Position numbers and translations under genes: made by a program | Shown here: positions 42,994 through 53,642 of the stretch, one piece after another | Layout of the letters: the number at the start of each line of letters is the position of its first letter | Position numbering within the stretch: position 1 is the stretch's first letter | The notes under the pieces: model-generated | What the model saw: only the letters and a program-made list of their open reading frames with translations | What the model was told of the DNA's origin: nothing | The model's database searches: none | Assembly: GCA_977006965.1 (NCBI GenBank) | Contig: OZ345378.1 | Coordinates: forward strand, 1,674,001-1,738,000 | Direction of reading: 5' to 3' | Origin: Phymatolithon calcareum | Taxonomy: Eukaryota > Rhodophyta > Florideophyceae > Hapalidiales | DNA length: 64,000 bases

Positions 42994-43842
42994 TTATCGA
43001 ATCGATTCATACATTTGGAAGTCCTCGGACGAGAACTTTGGGAATACCCTTGCAACTTGCTTTTCCGTTCCCAGTACCTTGACCATCCGAACGTGTGAAT
43101 CTCTTCCATTCTGATGATTGCAATGAATGACAATCTGTACCATATGCGCATTCACATAGCTTCGATCAATCTGTTCCAATGCCATTTCCCGCTTCCGTAT
43201 TCTCAGTTTCTCCCTCAATTCTCTTTTCTTCCGATTACGATCCTCCCTCTCCCGATGTCTCTGATCCCTCGTTTGCGCGCGCCGCACAGCCTCAGTCGCA
43301 CCCAAGCCAGCCTCTTCATCCTCAGATTCGGACTCTGACGAGGGGCTCTCGCACGCGTTCAGTGCGTTCTCATCCCCGAGTGGAATTCGGATCCACCCCT
43401 GCGGATTCTCAAACTCAATCGGCATGCGAATAACACGAAGGTCGTGAAAATTGGAACCTGCGCGCACAGAAATCGCAGCCGGAGTATAGCTTTCATCGGT
43501 CTGAAAATTGAGGTAGAGTAGCACTTCCTTAACGCGACGCTTTGCCGAGAATTGCGCCGTAATCGTGTGCGGTTGAACTCCATCTGATTGCCAGTATGTC
43601 TCCGGGGACTCATCCAAGAGCTGTTCCGCCCCGTTTCCAGCCTTCGCTGTGCTCACTGACCATACCGCCGATTTGGTCAGGTCTCGCAACAGCTCGCCAG
43701 TATCTTCATCAACCCAAGGTCCGGGTTCGCCTTCGGTACTGAGGCGAAACGGATGGGCCAGTCGGCTTCGCGACGCCCGCAGCTCCGATATCAGTTCCTC
43801 GAGCTGACCGAGCGTGTCCTCGCCATCACTGTCGACTGCCAT
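42994..43842 (-). CDS. APC10: Anaphase-promoting complex subunit 10 (DOC1)
   Basis: 282 residues from the ATG at 43842 (MAVDSDGEDTLG). The DOC domain is clear: AVWSVSTAKAGNGAEQLLD, ETYWQSDGVQPH, TDESYTPAAISVRAG, then VIHCNHQNGRDSHVRMVKVL and DFQMYESIR. The final Ile-Arg is the tail that docks to the APC/C TPR subunits. The subunit helps the APC/C recognise D-box substrates in mitosis. Unusual is a charged insert of about 70 residues (SESESEDEEAG, then HREREDRNRKKRELREKL) in the middle of the DOC domain, which makes the protein longer than the usual 185 or so. The insert has low-complexity charge blocks and is in frame without splice signals. Confidence 0.92.
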   Translation of the reverse strand: MAVDSDGEDTLGQLEELISELRASRSRLAHPFRLSTEGEPGPWVDEDTGELLRDLTKSAVWSVSTAKAGNGAEQLLDESPETYWQSDGVQPHTITAQFSAKRRVKEVLLYLNFQTDESYTPAAISVRAGSNFHDLRVIRMPIEFENPQGWIRIPLGDENALNACESPSSESESEDEEAGLGATEAVRRAQTRDQRHREREDRNRKKRELREKLRIRKREMALEQIDRSYVNAHMVQIVIHCNHQNGRDSHVRMVKVLGTEKQVARVFPKFSSEDFQMYESIR

Positions 43843-44112
43843 TGCGTGACAATGAAAGCGTAGATGTTCAAGTGAGACTGAAGAGGTGCAGTAGACGAGC
43901 AAGGGTGGATCAGACAGCTGAGCATTGATTTTAATTAAAATTAGGGTATGCATCATTTCAAATATTCGAAAATTTCAGCGGGAACTGTGTCCTTTTCACT
44001 CCAACAGGCTCACATGGCTGCCTTTCGTTGAAATCGCCCTCTGACAAGAGATGTAAGAGTGGCATTTCTCGGACACGGTCTTCATATATACAATTAAGGA
44101 TGTGTTTGGGGC

Positions 44113-46167
44113 TTACTCGAAAGGCGCCACGCTGAAATCGCTAAACCGCTGATTTGAACTCACGGTCTCCGAGGTTGCGAACATCACTTTTGACGAGCCA
44201 GATTCCACACCATGGACAGCGGGTGCGGGCGTTACAGGGAGCACGGAATTGAAATAAGCACTACCTGGTTCGAACGCTTCGGGCTCCATGACATCGTAAG
44301 AATTTCTTCCAGGACCAGAGGCTGTGAGCTCCATCCATACTGCGACGATGACCACTACAATGCAATATACCGCCCAATGCACCCAAAGCAACAACGGCGC
44401 GGTTAGAAGGAAAACGCCTAAAGTTATGTTCACAAGCCCAAGAATAGCCACAACGAGTCCGAACATGAAATGGAGCACCTTCCACACAACTAATCTCTTC
44501 TTAGGTGCTGAGACCAGTGTTCTCCAACGTAACAACGCACCGACGATCGCGTACAGCGGTTGTACTGTCGCCAATGCAAGAGCAACGTACCCAACATAAG
44601 CGTGAGCAAACGCGGCTCTTTCGCCGCGTCGACTGTATTTTGCCACCCCAAGACCGATCCATGCCAAGAGAAGTGCGATGCTCTGCAGTACGATGTGACC
44701 AATAACCACATGTGACTTTTTTCGCTTTTCACGAACGTATCGTGACACCAGAATTCCCATAACCATGAGGACACCAAAGCTGAGAAACATTAGAATCCCA
44801 TGCACTTGCAAACGGGTCCACAGCTTTGCACGGCCCTTGATTCTGCGCGGCATTGAAAACGGGTCAAATGAAACGCGTAGCAGCGAATTGGTGAATCGAC
44901 CATCGTCCAGCAGTCCACCGAAAAGCAGATAAAATTCTGTTGGCACATCAGGCTCAGTAATGTCCGTGTTGGTCTCGCGCACTACGCTTAGTGATGCACC
45001 TTGGCGTGGCATTAACGTCTCACTTTTCATACTCTCTGGTCCCACATAGACGACCTTCTCGCGTAGCCAGGTAGCAGTTCTTGCCTCGTACAGTGCGATT
45101 TCGTCGTTGGTGACCAATGTGGAAGCAAGAATTTGGCGTGCATGTAATCCACTCGTATTCTGCGACCCGCTGTACACCACAACCATCTCATGCCATACTT
45201 CATACGCACCATTGAATGAGTTGAGCGCCTGTGCCATGGCGGCACCTACGCGTGCTGGCGGTCCGCTTGCCAGTCTCTCCCAAGCATACTCATACCCGTC
45301 ATCGAAGCTGTGCTCGTGTTCTTCAATTAAGATATCGTCCGTTTTGCCAGACATGGAGTGAGACTCGGAAAGAGCCCATGCCGCTTTGGAGGGACAATTG
45401 CCACCAGAGTTGCGACTGCTATAACATCCGCCGAAAAGTACCAGATCGCGCTTTGCAGTGAAGCTAGAAGCCTGAAGAAACATCGCATGCGGAGAATGCA
45501 GTGAGTATTGGTTGACTGGACCATGAATGCGCTTCCAAGTAGCATGATAGGGATCGGTGTCATTAAAGTTACATTTGTACGTGTCACTGAGCGGACCGGT
45601 CTTCCCAAAGCCGTGGGTGATGATCAGTTCGGCACGGACGGCATCATCGTGTTTTGCAAATCGTTCCAAACCGCCGCCTGAGGCGTAACGCGCGGAGGGG
45701 ATTTCCCCGTCTAGACGGACCTTCTTCCATGTGAAGTTTTGTAGCTCCATTGCCCACATGCCGTTGTGGTGTTTCGAATTTCCATCCTCAGTCCCAAGCG
45801 TAATGTACAGAAATGCAGTTTGGTACCCTTTCACAAAGCGGTAGCCTCCGATGGAACCGAACATGGGCGGGGGTGGATCGTTTGGAAGATTGGGGTCGCG
45901 TGGTGTGAGACGCTGCCACTCATTCGAATTTACACCGTATGTCCATGTATCAGACTTACTTCCTTGAGCATCACGGCCGCCATGAACGAGTAGAAAAAAT
46001 CCGTCTTGAGTATTCACCACAACCGTGGAATGATCAGTGCGGGGAGACGGCTGATCGCCGGACTGAGGGACAATGGTGCTGACGCTAAACCTGTTTTCAG
46101 CTGTTGACGTGCCGAAAAAAAGTATGGAAATCACGACTTGAAGTATGCCAGCAGTTTTCAAAGTCAT
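44113..46167 (-). CDS. Secretory-pathway kelch-repeat protein fused to a cytochrome b561 domain
   Basis: 684 residues. A signal peptide (MTLKTAGILQVVISILFFG) is followed by a kelch-like propeller (about 35-440; TDHSTVVVNTQDGFFLLVHG, DTWTYGVNSNEWQRL, LVLFGGCYSSRN). The membrane part has five or six helices (about 455-640). Candidate heme histidines lie at HGILMFLSFG, IGHIVLQSIAL, FAHAYVGYVAL and VLHFMFGL, as in cytochrome b561 proteins that pass electrons across membranes. The propeller would face the lumen or outside. The tail is polar. The heme pattern is seen; substrate and membrane are inferred. Confidence 0.78.
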   Translation of the reverse strand: MTLKTAGILQVVISILFFGTSTAENRFSVSTIVPQSGDQPSPRTDHSTVVVNTQDGFFLLVHGGRDAQGSKSDTWTYGVNSNEWQRLTPRDPNLPNDPPPPMFGSIGGYRFVKGYQTAFLYITLGTEDGNSKHHNGMWAMELQNFTWKKVRLDGEIPSARYASGGGLERFAKHDDAVRAELIITHGFGKTGPLSDTYKCNFNDTDPYHATWKRIHGPVNQYSLHSPHAMFLQASSFTAKRDLVLFGGCYSSRNSGGNCPSKAAWALSESHSMSGKTDDILIEEHEHSFDDGYEYAWERLASGPPARVGAAMAQALNSFNGAYEVWHEMVVVYSGSQNTSGLHARQILASTLVTNDEIALYEARTATWLREKVVYVGPESMKSETLMPRQGASLSVVRETNTDITEPDVPTEFYLLFGGLLDDGRFTNSLLRVSFDPFSMPRRIKGRAKLWTRLQVHGILMFLSFGVLMVMGILVSRYVREKRKKSHVVIGHIVLQSIALLLAWIGLGVAKYSRRGERAAFAHAYVGYVALALATVQPLYAIVGALLRWRTLVSAPKKRLVVWKVLHFMFGLVVAILGLVNITLGVFLLTAPLLLWVHWAVYCIVVVIVAVWMELTASGPGRNSYDVMEPEAFEPGSAYFNSVLPVTPAPAVHGVESGSSKVMFATSETVSSNQRFSDFSVAPFE

Positions 46168-46648
46168 TACTCAATGGTAGCAAGTGATGTGCGCTGAAAG
46201 GCTTGCCATTGCTCAATGCCAACAATAGCCTCCTGCGAGATTACTGCCGTTGGCTAAGTAGCGCAATTTGACGAGTTTAGTATCGTCGAAGTCCAAACGA
46301 GTCGACGTTAAATTCGAATAATGCTCTCTTAGTCGCGAAAAGTGGGCCAAGATGCACAAGGCAGCCGCAAAATAAAATGCCACCTTTCCCGCAACAATGA
46401 CAGTATCTTTGACAAATCCAAGCTTTGAGCTGAAGAGCAGAGCCTGCTCCAAGGCGGACAGTTTCACCGCAGGAAGATAGAACGATTATTTGGAATAAGC
46501 AAAGAAACAAGCAACGAAGAAGACGCATAAGCGAATATAGTTATTGTATTACGAAAAGAAGAGGTTGTGCAGAACCATGTCAGCGAACATTTACATTAAC
46601 CTGGCTCTTGCGTGAGAAGATGGTCACTCGACGTATAAATTACAGGAT
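46168..46648. other. Intergenic between kelch-b561 and UTP13 genes
   Basis: 480 bp. A minus-strand ORF (46213-46467) without ATG contains one hydrophobic stretch; no gene is claimed. Confidence 0.4.
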
Positions 46649-49474
46649 TCAGTACTCGGTCGCGATTCCGTCATGTCCTTTCTTCTTCCTTTTGACCTTT
46701 TTGCTCTCCGCATTTGCATCACCAGATTCAACCGACTTTCTCCGTTTTCTCTTTGACTTTCTCTCGACAACTTCTGGCAATGCCTTCATCGACTCCAAAA
46801 TGTGCTCCATGAACAAAACCTTTGTAGTTAGATTCGAAATTCGCTCATAATGGCGCCCGGCATGAGCCACGAGTGCCTCTACCAAGGCCCGTTTGTCCGT
46901 GCTCAACAAATCACTAAGCTCCGCGGGGGTCCACACGCGGAATATAGCTTGTAACGTACGAACAGCCACAGCAGCGGAGCGCGGTCCACCTGTGGCGTTC
47001 CAATCACGGCAATAGAGACAGAGCTGAGTAATAAGTTTGTTCGTTTTGGGGTCATGACTTTCCTCTTCTCCTTGTTCGCCATCAGCTCCCGTTCCGTCCT
47101 CTTTCTCTTCTTCCACCAGACCCCGTACCATTGCCGTAAGCTCCGCATCCGCGTCTTCTGCTGATGTGATCAGGCTTTCAATCACAGATTTCAGCTTTTG
47201 TGGCATTCCCAGTTCGAGGGCACCTCTAGCCGCCGAGGCCCATCGTTTCGCGAAAACGGCGCTATTCACATGTTGGGCCATTAGCGCTTGTTGCTCGCGT
47301 TCCGCAGCTGCTGCCTCATGTTTTTGCACAGTGCGATCCTCCCATGCAGACACAACCCCATCCGCGGAACCGCTCAGTAAACGATCTCCGTCACCAGTTG
47401 CGGCCAATGCCCACACCCGGTCCTCGTGTGCATCAATGGTTAGACTACACTCTCCAGAGCGCGTCTGCCATACCTTTATAAGACCGTCGGCGCCAGAGGA
47501 GGCTAACTGGGCTCCGCGCGTCATAAATACAGTTTTCAGCACTCCAGAAAGATGCCCTTCTAGGGAACGCAAGCAAGTGCCATTTTGAACACTCCAGAGC
47601 TTCACCGTTGCATCGCCAGACGACGTCGCCACAATCTTGTCCACGTTTGAAAATGTGACGTCCCAAATCCCGCGTCGATGACCGCGACACGTTACACGAA
47701 GTTTACCGTTGGTAGCATTCCAAAGCTTGAGTGTCTTATCCTGCGACCCCGTGGCGATAAGTTGTGCGTCCGGCGACACAGCGACGGCGTTGATATCCTT
47801 GTCGTGAGCAAGTACCGTCCACTTTGCAGATAGATCGATAGCGATGTCTTGAGAGAGGGACACGCGTTGGACATTATTTTGCCCTCCAACATCTGCTTTT
47901 TCCGCATGTTGCACGGCGCGGTCCAGGCTCCAAAATTTCAGAGTGCGGTCTGCAGCTGCAGTGACAACGAAAAAGAGACCCTTTGCTGTTCGTGGTGAAA
48001 GTGCAACGCCGCCAACAGCCTCCGCATGACCCTTTGCCAAAGCAATGCACGACCATGCACCAGATGCACGATTTCGACGCCAGATACGCGCGGTAGTATC
48101 GCGCGATGCCGATGCCACATAGGCAGATGCAGTGGAACCGCTCCCTCCAAGCGCCTTTGTGGACGTGATTGAATCGATTGCCAGGATTACACCACTATGT
48201 CCCTGCAATCCTGCAGCACATGTCCATGTCTCGCCCATTTCTGCAGTCGCCGGCGGAGGTCGCATTACCCATAACGCTTCAGAGTTAGACGCTACGACAA
48301 GTTCGGAGCTGTTGGCATCCGGAGCCGTGGACGCCGGAATTGGCTCTATATCGTAAACTTCCTGGAGATTGCCGCAAACGAGATCTACAATTGAAGGTTG
48401 TGCATCTTGCCCCACTTGGGCTACCAGCAGTGTTTGATCCGACAGAGACAAAACAACCTTGTATCCCATATCTTTCACCTCCTCGCATACTCGCATACCT
48501 ACAACTGCAACCTCATTTCCGTCGTCGTCCTCATCCCCATTTGCATCAGCAACAACGTGACCGTGCTGTTGCACCAGAGGTACTCTTAGTTCCTTATCCT
48601 TTTCCTCAGAGCCAGTACTCATGTCCCATGTTCTCAAAATGCCATTTTCTCCAACAGCGACAACTCGCTTTTCCGTCTCCCCCGGGGCGGCACATACAGC
48701 GGCCAATACCTCCTTCGTCGCAACGAGCCGAATGCGTTTCAAATCGACAGTTCGCGAAATGCAAATTGTCTGATCCCTACTCGCAGAGACAATGGACCTA
48801 CCCGAATCCACGAAACAAAACGAGACGACCGCGCCGACATGATGCCGCTCGGAAGCGACTGGCGACCGCTGTCGTGTAGCCAGGTCAAACACATGCACGG
48901 CACCATCCTCCGCACCAGCAAACAGCTGCATAGCATCGGGAGTGGGATGAAACACTACAGCGGTGAGTGCATCCGGTGCTCTGAATACATGCGTGCAGTC
49001 TGCAGTGTCGGCATCGTACACGCGAATATGGCCGTCGCGAGTGGCCACGGCAAGAAGTCCGCCGGAAGCATCGAACTCAGCAAGCGTGGCAATAGAGCGC
49101 TCAAAGGGGCGGAAACGCTTCCGTAAGCGCGGCGCGTTACTGTCAGGGTCAATGTCAACTATGTCAAGCAGCCCACTTCGACCTGCGATGGCACCAACAG
49201 ATACATCTGGTGCGAGTGCTACGGCCGATGCTGCGTCTTCACCACTCAATGTCCAAGTCGATACGCGCGGTGCGGAATTGTCCCAGGATAACACTCGCGC
49301 GCCGTCACCGCATGGAAGAAGAAGGCCGATGCTCGGACCTGTGGCTGAGCTTAGTGCGCCGTGCGTGAATATTGGGCGCAGACAGATTCCCGCCCGTTCA
49401 TATGCCAACCGTCGATGCTGGAGCTTCGCCTCCTTGATACGGAGGGCGACCACCGCGGACGCTTTGGACGGCAT
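46649..49474 (-). CDS. UTP13: U3 snoRNP WD40 protein UTP13 (TBL3)
   Basis: 941 residues, intronless. Two WD40 propellers cover about 50-770; clear repeats include DGHIRVYDADTADCTHVF, ATGSQDKTLKLWNATNGKL, ATSSGDATVKLWSVQNGTC and ASSGADGLIKVWQTRSGEC. The C-terminal part (FAKRWASAARGALELGMPQK, then VEALVAHAGRHYERISNLTT) is the Utp13 helical domain, which separates it from generic WD40 proteins. The end is a Lys/Arg-rich nucleolar-type tail (ERKSKRKRRKS, KKVKRKKKGHDG). It works in the small-subunit processome in 18S rRNA maturation. The first in-frame ATG (MPSKASAVV) was taken. Confidence 0.88.
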   Translation of the reverse strand: MPSKASAVVALRIKEAKLQHRRLAYERAGICLRPIFTHGALSSATGPSIGLLLPCGDGARVLSWDNSAPRVSTWTLSGEDAASAVALAPDVSVGAIAGRSGLLDIVDIDPDSNAPRLRKRFRPFERSIATLAEFDASGGLLAVATRDGHIRVYDADTADCTHVFRAPDALTAVVFHPTPDAMQLFAGAEDGAVHVFDLATRQRSPVASERHHVGAVVSFCFVDSGRSIVSASRDQTICISRTVDLKRIRLVATKEVLAAVCAAPGETEKRVVAVGENGILRTWDMSTGSEEKDKELRVPLVQQHGHVVADANGDEDDDGNEVAVVGMRVCEEVKDMGYKVVLSLSDQTLLVAQVGQDAQPSIVDLVCGNLQEVYDIEPIPASTAPDANSSELVVASNSEALWVMRPPPATAEMGETWTCAAGLQGHSGVILAIDSITSTKALGGSGSTASAYVASASRDTTARIWRRNRASGAWSCIALAKGHAEAVGGVALSPRTAKGLFFVVTAAADRTLKFWSLDRAVQHAEKADVGGQNNVQRVSLSQDIAIDLSAKWTVLAHDKDINAVAVSPDAQLIATGSQDKTLKLWNATNGKLRVTCRGHRRGIWDVTFSNVDKIVATSSGDATVKLWSVQNGTCLRSLEGHLSGVLKTVFMTRGAQLASSGADGLIKVWQTRSGECSLTIDAHEDRVWALAATGDGDRLLSGSADGVVSAWEDRTVQKHEAAAAEREQQALMAQHVNSAVFAKRWASAARGALELGMPQKLKSVIESLITSAEDADAELTAMVRGLVEEEKEDGTGADGEQGEEESHDPKTNKLITQLCLYCRDWNATGGPRSAAVAVRTLQAIFRVWTPAELSDLLSTDKRALVEALVAHAGRHYERISNLTTKVLFMEHILESMKALPEVVERKSKRKRRKSVESGDANAESKKVKRKKKGHDGIATEY

Positions 49475-50641
49475 AGTAGTGCTGGACCATGGAAGTCGGG
49501 AGGAGGGAGAACCTGCATAAACAGTGCTCAACAGTGGTCGCCGACGGGATCAAATATTCATACACGTGTCAAACACACTCTGCGTGGGTCCGCTCTCCAA
49601 ACGTCATCGATATACAGTAAAACCCCTCTTCCTGCAACACAATGGAAGGGGACACAAAAGGCACGAAAACGTTTGCAGAGCACGCACAGCATTTGTGATT
49701 CGTAGATTCGTCATCGCGCGAAAGCCTTATCACGGATGGAAGATTACTTAATCTAGGACTCTAGTTCAGTGTCTTTACTTCTCTAAGGAAAAGTACTGTA
49801 CTGACTTGTTCACTAAATAAAAGTGCATTACATTCTTCTTGACTTCTACATTTGCGCCGAGTCCGTTCCAGTAGTTGGTTTCGTTGATCTACAGTTGATT
49901 AAGGACATCATCAGGTTAACATTGCTCCCATTCGCCGTTCACACATAGCCTTCTTCTCAATTAAAAAACATTGAACAAACTAAGGCATCTTCGCATTACG
50001 CTGTCTTGGCAGTTTTCCAGGTCTGCACTTATTCCTGGGCCGGACGACACGTCATCATACACTGAAGTGATCATAACCACGCTTCTCGGATCATGACTCT
50101 TAGCAAATGCCGCACCTTGAACAAGTGCCCCGGAAATATGTCCCAAAAAGGACTCTGAATTTTATATGTATTCGACACGAAACAGGGGGAACATTATTGG
50201 GGACTCTATGGCCTGCGAACCAGGAATCGGCACTTTCGAATTTCACCTTGGATCTAGTTATCATGACTCTCATTCCAAATAATCTGCCACCCTGCTACAC
50301 CTTTAAGTTTGATTCAAGCACCACAATCTCTTGCAGTGATCCCTTGGGTTCATAAGACTCATGTCCCAAAACTATTCGAGTGTCTGCATTTCCCGTTTTG
50401 TTCAAAAGTCCAGGTTCCCCGCCCCTCCTCTGGTCGATCAAATCTACTTTGCTAAATGCGCTATTTCCGGTCCGCAACAAGTTGGAAAGGAAATTCTTGT
50501 GTTTCATTCGAAGTCAATTAAGGTACCCTGAGGGGTACATGCAGGAAATCGTCGCTGTCTGCCTTTACTAGCCCTGCAGGAGTGTCGGCAAAGGTCCGCT
50601 GAAGTGCCGCCTGGCAGAGACAGAGACATATTGGAAAGAGA
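49475..50641. other. Divergent intergenic region, UTP13 and lipase genes
   Basis: About 1.17 kb with no supported ORF. Contains GTACTGTACTG near 49795. Confidence 0.45.
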
Positions 50642-53125
50642 ATGGACCCCCATCTCAACGAAAAGAGCGGCGGCGATGTCGACGCCGCAAGAAAGGACGA
50701 TACCTCCCTCGACCTCGCGTTCAGCCCGGTTTATGGGAGCGGCCGATATGACGACAACGATTTTTCAAGGCATACATCAGGTGCTGAAGAAGCCATGAGT
50801 CTTGGGCTTCAACAAAGTGTGCGGCACCTTCCACGAAAGCAGTTCACCAAGCTTGAAGTTGTCAAAGCTCAGAAAATCGAAAGGCTTCTATACTGGCATT
50901 ACATTGTGATTGCGGCTGGAGTGTTATACACTTTCATTATGTTGATTCTCGTCAACACTGTGTACATGGAGATTTGGAAGACTCCCAAGGACCAAGGGTG
51001 GCTATTTGATATGAGAGCATATAATGCACCTAATGGTTTTCACTATTTTAGCTACACAGTGCAGCATCTCCTTTTTGCCTATGCACTTGCGCTTTGTATC
51101 GTCTTCAGCGTTCGCATTCTATCCATGAAGGGAAATGATACCACTCATGAGCAAATTTGGACTTGCATATTGCTAATCGCTATTGCATGCTACTTTTTTC
51201 CCGCCAAAGAGTTCATCAACTTTCATGACTTGTGGGCGAGGAGGACTCCCGGTATGAGCAATTGGAAAAGCACGAAATGGTTCAAGCGATTGGAGCCAGT
51301 ACTAGCAACCGTCCGAATTGCAGGATATTCGGGATGTACGATTTTTTATGTCTGGTCCAATGTCCATTCTTACCGGTATCTTGAGTCCAAAATTGGCATT
51401 TGGTTCTATTTGCCAAAGGTCATCACTCTTTCATTCTACGTGGCCGCCAAGGTGCTTGTCATTTTCCGATATGACATCTTCCCGGCAGAGCTTTGCATGA
51501 CCAATTTGTCTGGTATGGTCTCACTGTATCACACAGCCGACTCATGGCGCAAGCCGGGAGTACTGTTTGGCTCCATTATTTCATGCGCCGACCTCTTCTT
51601 CGTCATATGTGCGGTTTATGAGATGCGGAGGACGAAAATGGTGCTGAAGAAGGCAGACTATCTCAAGTACCGCACCAAGCAAATTGGGTTTCGATTCTTC
51701 GTCTACCACAACATCACGTTCTATGCAGTTTATGTCTCGCTTTTTATCACTCTCCAGCTCTCTGTCCCAAACGCAGCAGCTGTTTTTCTCTACATCGCCA
51801 AAGATGCTTCTGTTTTTGGTGCGCATAACGATTTGATGTTTGGTCTTCACTTGATGCTCTTGGCGTATATCACAACGGAAGCTTACGCCAATCTACCGGC
51901 TGATGCATTGGGACTGAAGGGCTGGTTCCGTCCGCAAGTTCCAAGTGGAATTGGCGCAAGTGCATCTGAGCTGGAACCTATTACGTACAGGAAAAGGGAG
52001 CCACCGTCAATGCATGGAGTCGTTCCGGACTTGAATATCAACTGCTTCATTATGCAAACTCATGTGACAATGTTTAACTTTGCATGGCTGGTGTATTACT
52101 GGGATACCCCGAAGGTTGAGAACTTCAAGTTGACGCAGGACGTGTTTAAGTTCAAAATTGCCGCGTGCATTAAGGACAAACCGACCGACACGCATGCGCT
52201 TGTTGTTGATGGGGTGGATCGAATTGTGATATCATTCAAAGGCACGACATCCACACAGAATTTGAAAACCGATATCAACATGTTTTACACAAATCTGAGA
52301 ACATTGCTCCCCACGAAACTGGGAGAAGATGCAGAGAGCGAAATCATGATGACAAAAGATTGGCGACGAGCAAAGGTGCACAAGGGATTCGCGACTGCTT
52401 ATGGAGCAGTGGGACCAGAGCTTTTGAGCGTTGTGAAGAAACTGATGGACGCGAAGAGACGACCGGTGTTTCTGACAGGACACTCCCTAGGCGGGGCACT
52501 GGCAACGGTTTGCAGTCTGGATCTATTCGCACGTTTGGGCATGACGCGGCGAGAGATCTTTGTGTCGACATTTGGAGCGCCTCGTGTTGGGAACAGCGCA
52601 TTCCGCAGATTGTACAACGAGAGTGTTCCGATCCATTGGCGCATCGTGGTGGGGCCCGACGTGGTTGCGAAACTCCCAAAACTGGGATTCATTCACGTTG
52701 GGAAAAAGGTGCTGCTGACCGTAGACGGCGATTTGTTCATCGACCCCAACTCTTTGGAGCTTAACTTGTGGTCTGGTGATGTTGCATCCATTCTTTATCA
52801 TCGCAAAGCGTCTTACCTATTGGCAATGCGTGCCTGGTGCGAAAGACATCACGGAGACGAGTACTTGCCAGAATTTTGGCCTTTCCCGGTGTCCAAGGAT
52901 GATACGAGAAGGTTCCAGCATGCAATGACGAGGTCGAATTTGACACAAGGAATCAGTGCGAAGTTTGGCGCGACATCAAGAGTGATGAATAATAAGAAGG
53001 TGCGACTCATGCAATTGGACGCCATGATTGATGCGTTGGATGGACCTCCGCCGAGCGCGCGAAGTGTTCAACTTTGGGCCCGTTTAACGAAGAGATTGCT
53101 TAAGGAAAGCGAGCACATCGTTTAG
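50642..53125 (+). CDS. Multipass membrane class 3 lipase
   Basis: 827 residues, intronless. About seven hydrophobic helices lie in residues 90-430 (YIVIAAGVLYTFIMLILVN, then LLFAYALALCIVFSVRIL). The C-terminal half is an alpha/beta hydrolase of the lipase_3 type. It has IVISFKGTTSTQNLKTDIN (oxyanion strand), VHKGFATAYG, the nucleophile elbow TGHSLGGALATV with S615, the acid D673 in VVGPDVVAKLP and the likely base H720 in ILYHRKASYL. The layout resembles membrane diacylglycerol/triacylglycerol lipases; substrate and compartment are not determined. The N-terminus is acidic without a signal peptide. Confidence 0.85.
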   Translation: MDPHLNEKSGGDVDAARKDDTSLDLAFSPVYGSGRYDDNDFSRHTSGAEEAMSLGLQQSVRHLPRKQFTKLEVVKAQKIERLLYWHYIVIAAGVLYTFIMLILVNTVYMEIWKTPKDQGWLFDMRAYNAPNGFHYFSYTVQHLLFAYALALCIVFSVRILSMKGNDTTHEQIWTCILLIAIACYFFPAKEFINFHDLWARRTPGMSNWKSTKWFKRLEPVLATVRIAGYSGCTIFYVWSNVHSYRYLESKIGIWFYLPKVITLSFYVAAKVLVIFRYDIFPAELCMTNLSGMVSLYHTADSWRKPGVLFGSIISCADLFFVICAVYEMRRTKMVLKKADYLKYRTKQIGFRFFVYHNITFYAVYVSLFITLQLSVPNAAAVFLYIAKDASVFGAHNDLMFGLHLMLLAYITTEAYANLPADALGLKGWFRPQVPSGIGASASELEPITYRKREPPSMHGVVPDLNINCFIMQTHVTMFNFAWLVYYWDTPKVENFKLTQDVFKFKIAACIKDKPTDTHALVVDGVDRIVISFKGTTSTQNLKTDINMFYTNLRTLLPTKLGEDAESEIMMTKDWRRAKVHKGFATAYGAVGPELLSVVKKLMDAKRRPVFLTGHSLGGALATVCSLDLFARLGMTRREIFVSTFGAPRVGNSAFRRLYNESVPIHWRIVVGPDVVAKLPKLGFIHVGKKVLLTVDGDLFIDPNSLELNLWSGDVASILYHRKASYLLAMRAWCERHHGDEYLPEFWPFPVSKDDTRRFQHAMTRSNLTQGISAKFGATSRVMNNKKVRLMQLDAMIDALDGPPPSARSVQLWARLTKRLLKESEHIV

Positions 53126-53348
53126 ATGCCCGGATTGCGCTTTCCGGTGTGTACCACGTCCGTGCAGCAGTACCCGTCAATCACTCCACGTCATCGAGAT
53201 ATCGATCGATATCTTCGCCCATTCGTGCAACATGTCACAGAATGGCTCCTTCTTCAACTGGCTTCTCCGTTGAATCTGAAGTGTGGACTTCGAAAGGAAC
53301 CACAACTCAATTAAACACTTTATAAACACTCGCCAGGCTCTTCCTAGG

Positions 53349-53642
53349 TCATTTCCAGAGGCCGATGCGTAGTGTTTCGGTCCGACACTGCCGCAGGCCG
53401 AAAAACGTGACGAACAAAGGGCCAATGCTGTAACGATCGTTCATCAATTTGCAGTATTTGCTTCTCGATACTGTTGTTCGATGCGCAGCGAAATCTTGGC
53501 TCTGGCTCAGAAAGTGCGGAAATCCCTTTCGCAGGGGGTGATGTGACCGTCGTAGTCTATCAGTAGTGCGCTTAATTGTCCAAACGTGAAAAATGTTGCC
53601 GCGCACCCCCGCCACCGGCGCAGCACTTAAAGTTTTATGCAT
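53349..53642 (-). CDS. Small ORF sharing a C-terminal motif with the gene at 60.8 kb
   Basis: 97 codons from ATG. The end reads KLMNDRYSIG and then FFGLRQCRTETLRIG, close to KLMNDNNINM and FSGLRQRRAEKQRIG in the 60.8-kb protein, where the two parts are separated by a longer segment. No known domain. It could be a decayed relative rather than a gene. Confidence 0.3.
   Translation of the reverse strand: MHKTLSAAPVAGVRGNIFHVWTIKRTTDRLRRSHHPLRKGFPHFLSQSQDFAAHRTTVSRSKYCKLMNDRYSIGPLFVTFFGLRQCRTETLRIGLWK

Noticed and set aside
46213-46528. Small membrane-protein ORFs upstream of the kelch-b561 gene
   Set aside because: No ATG in the longer frame, overlapping frames of similar length, no homology recognised.
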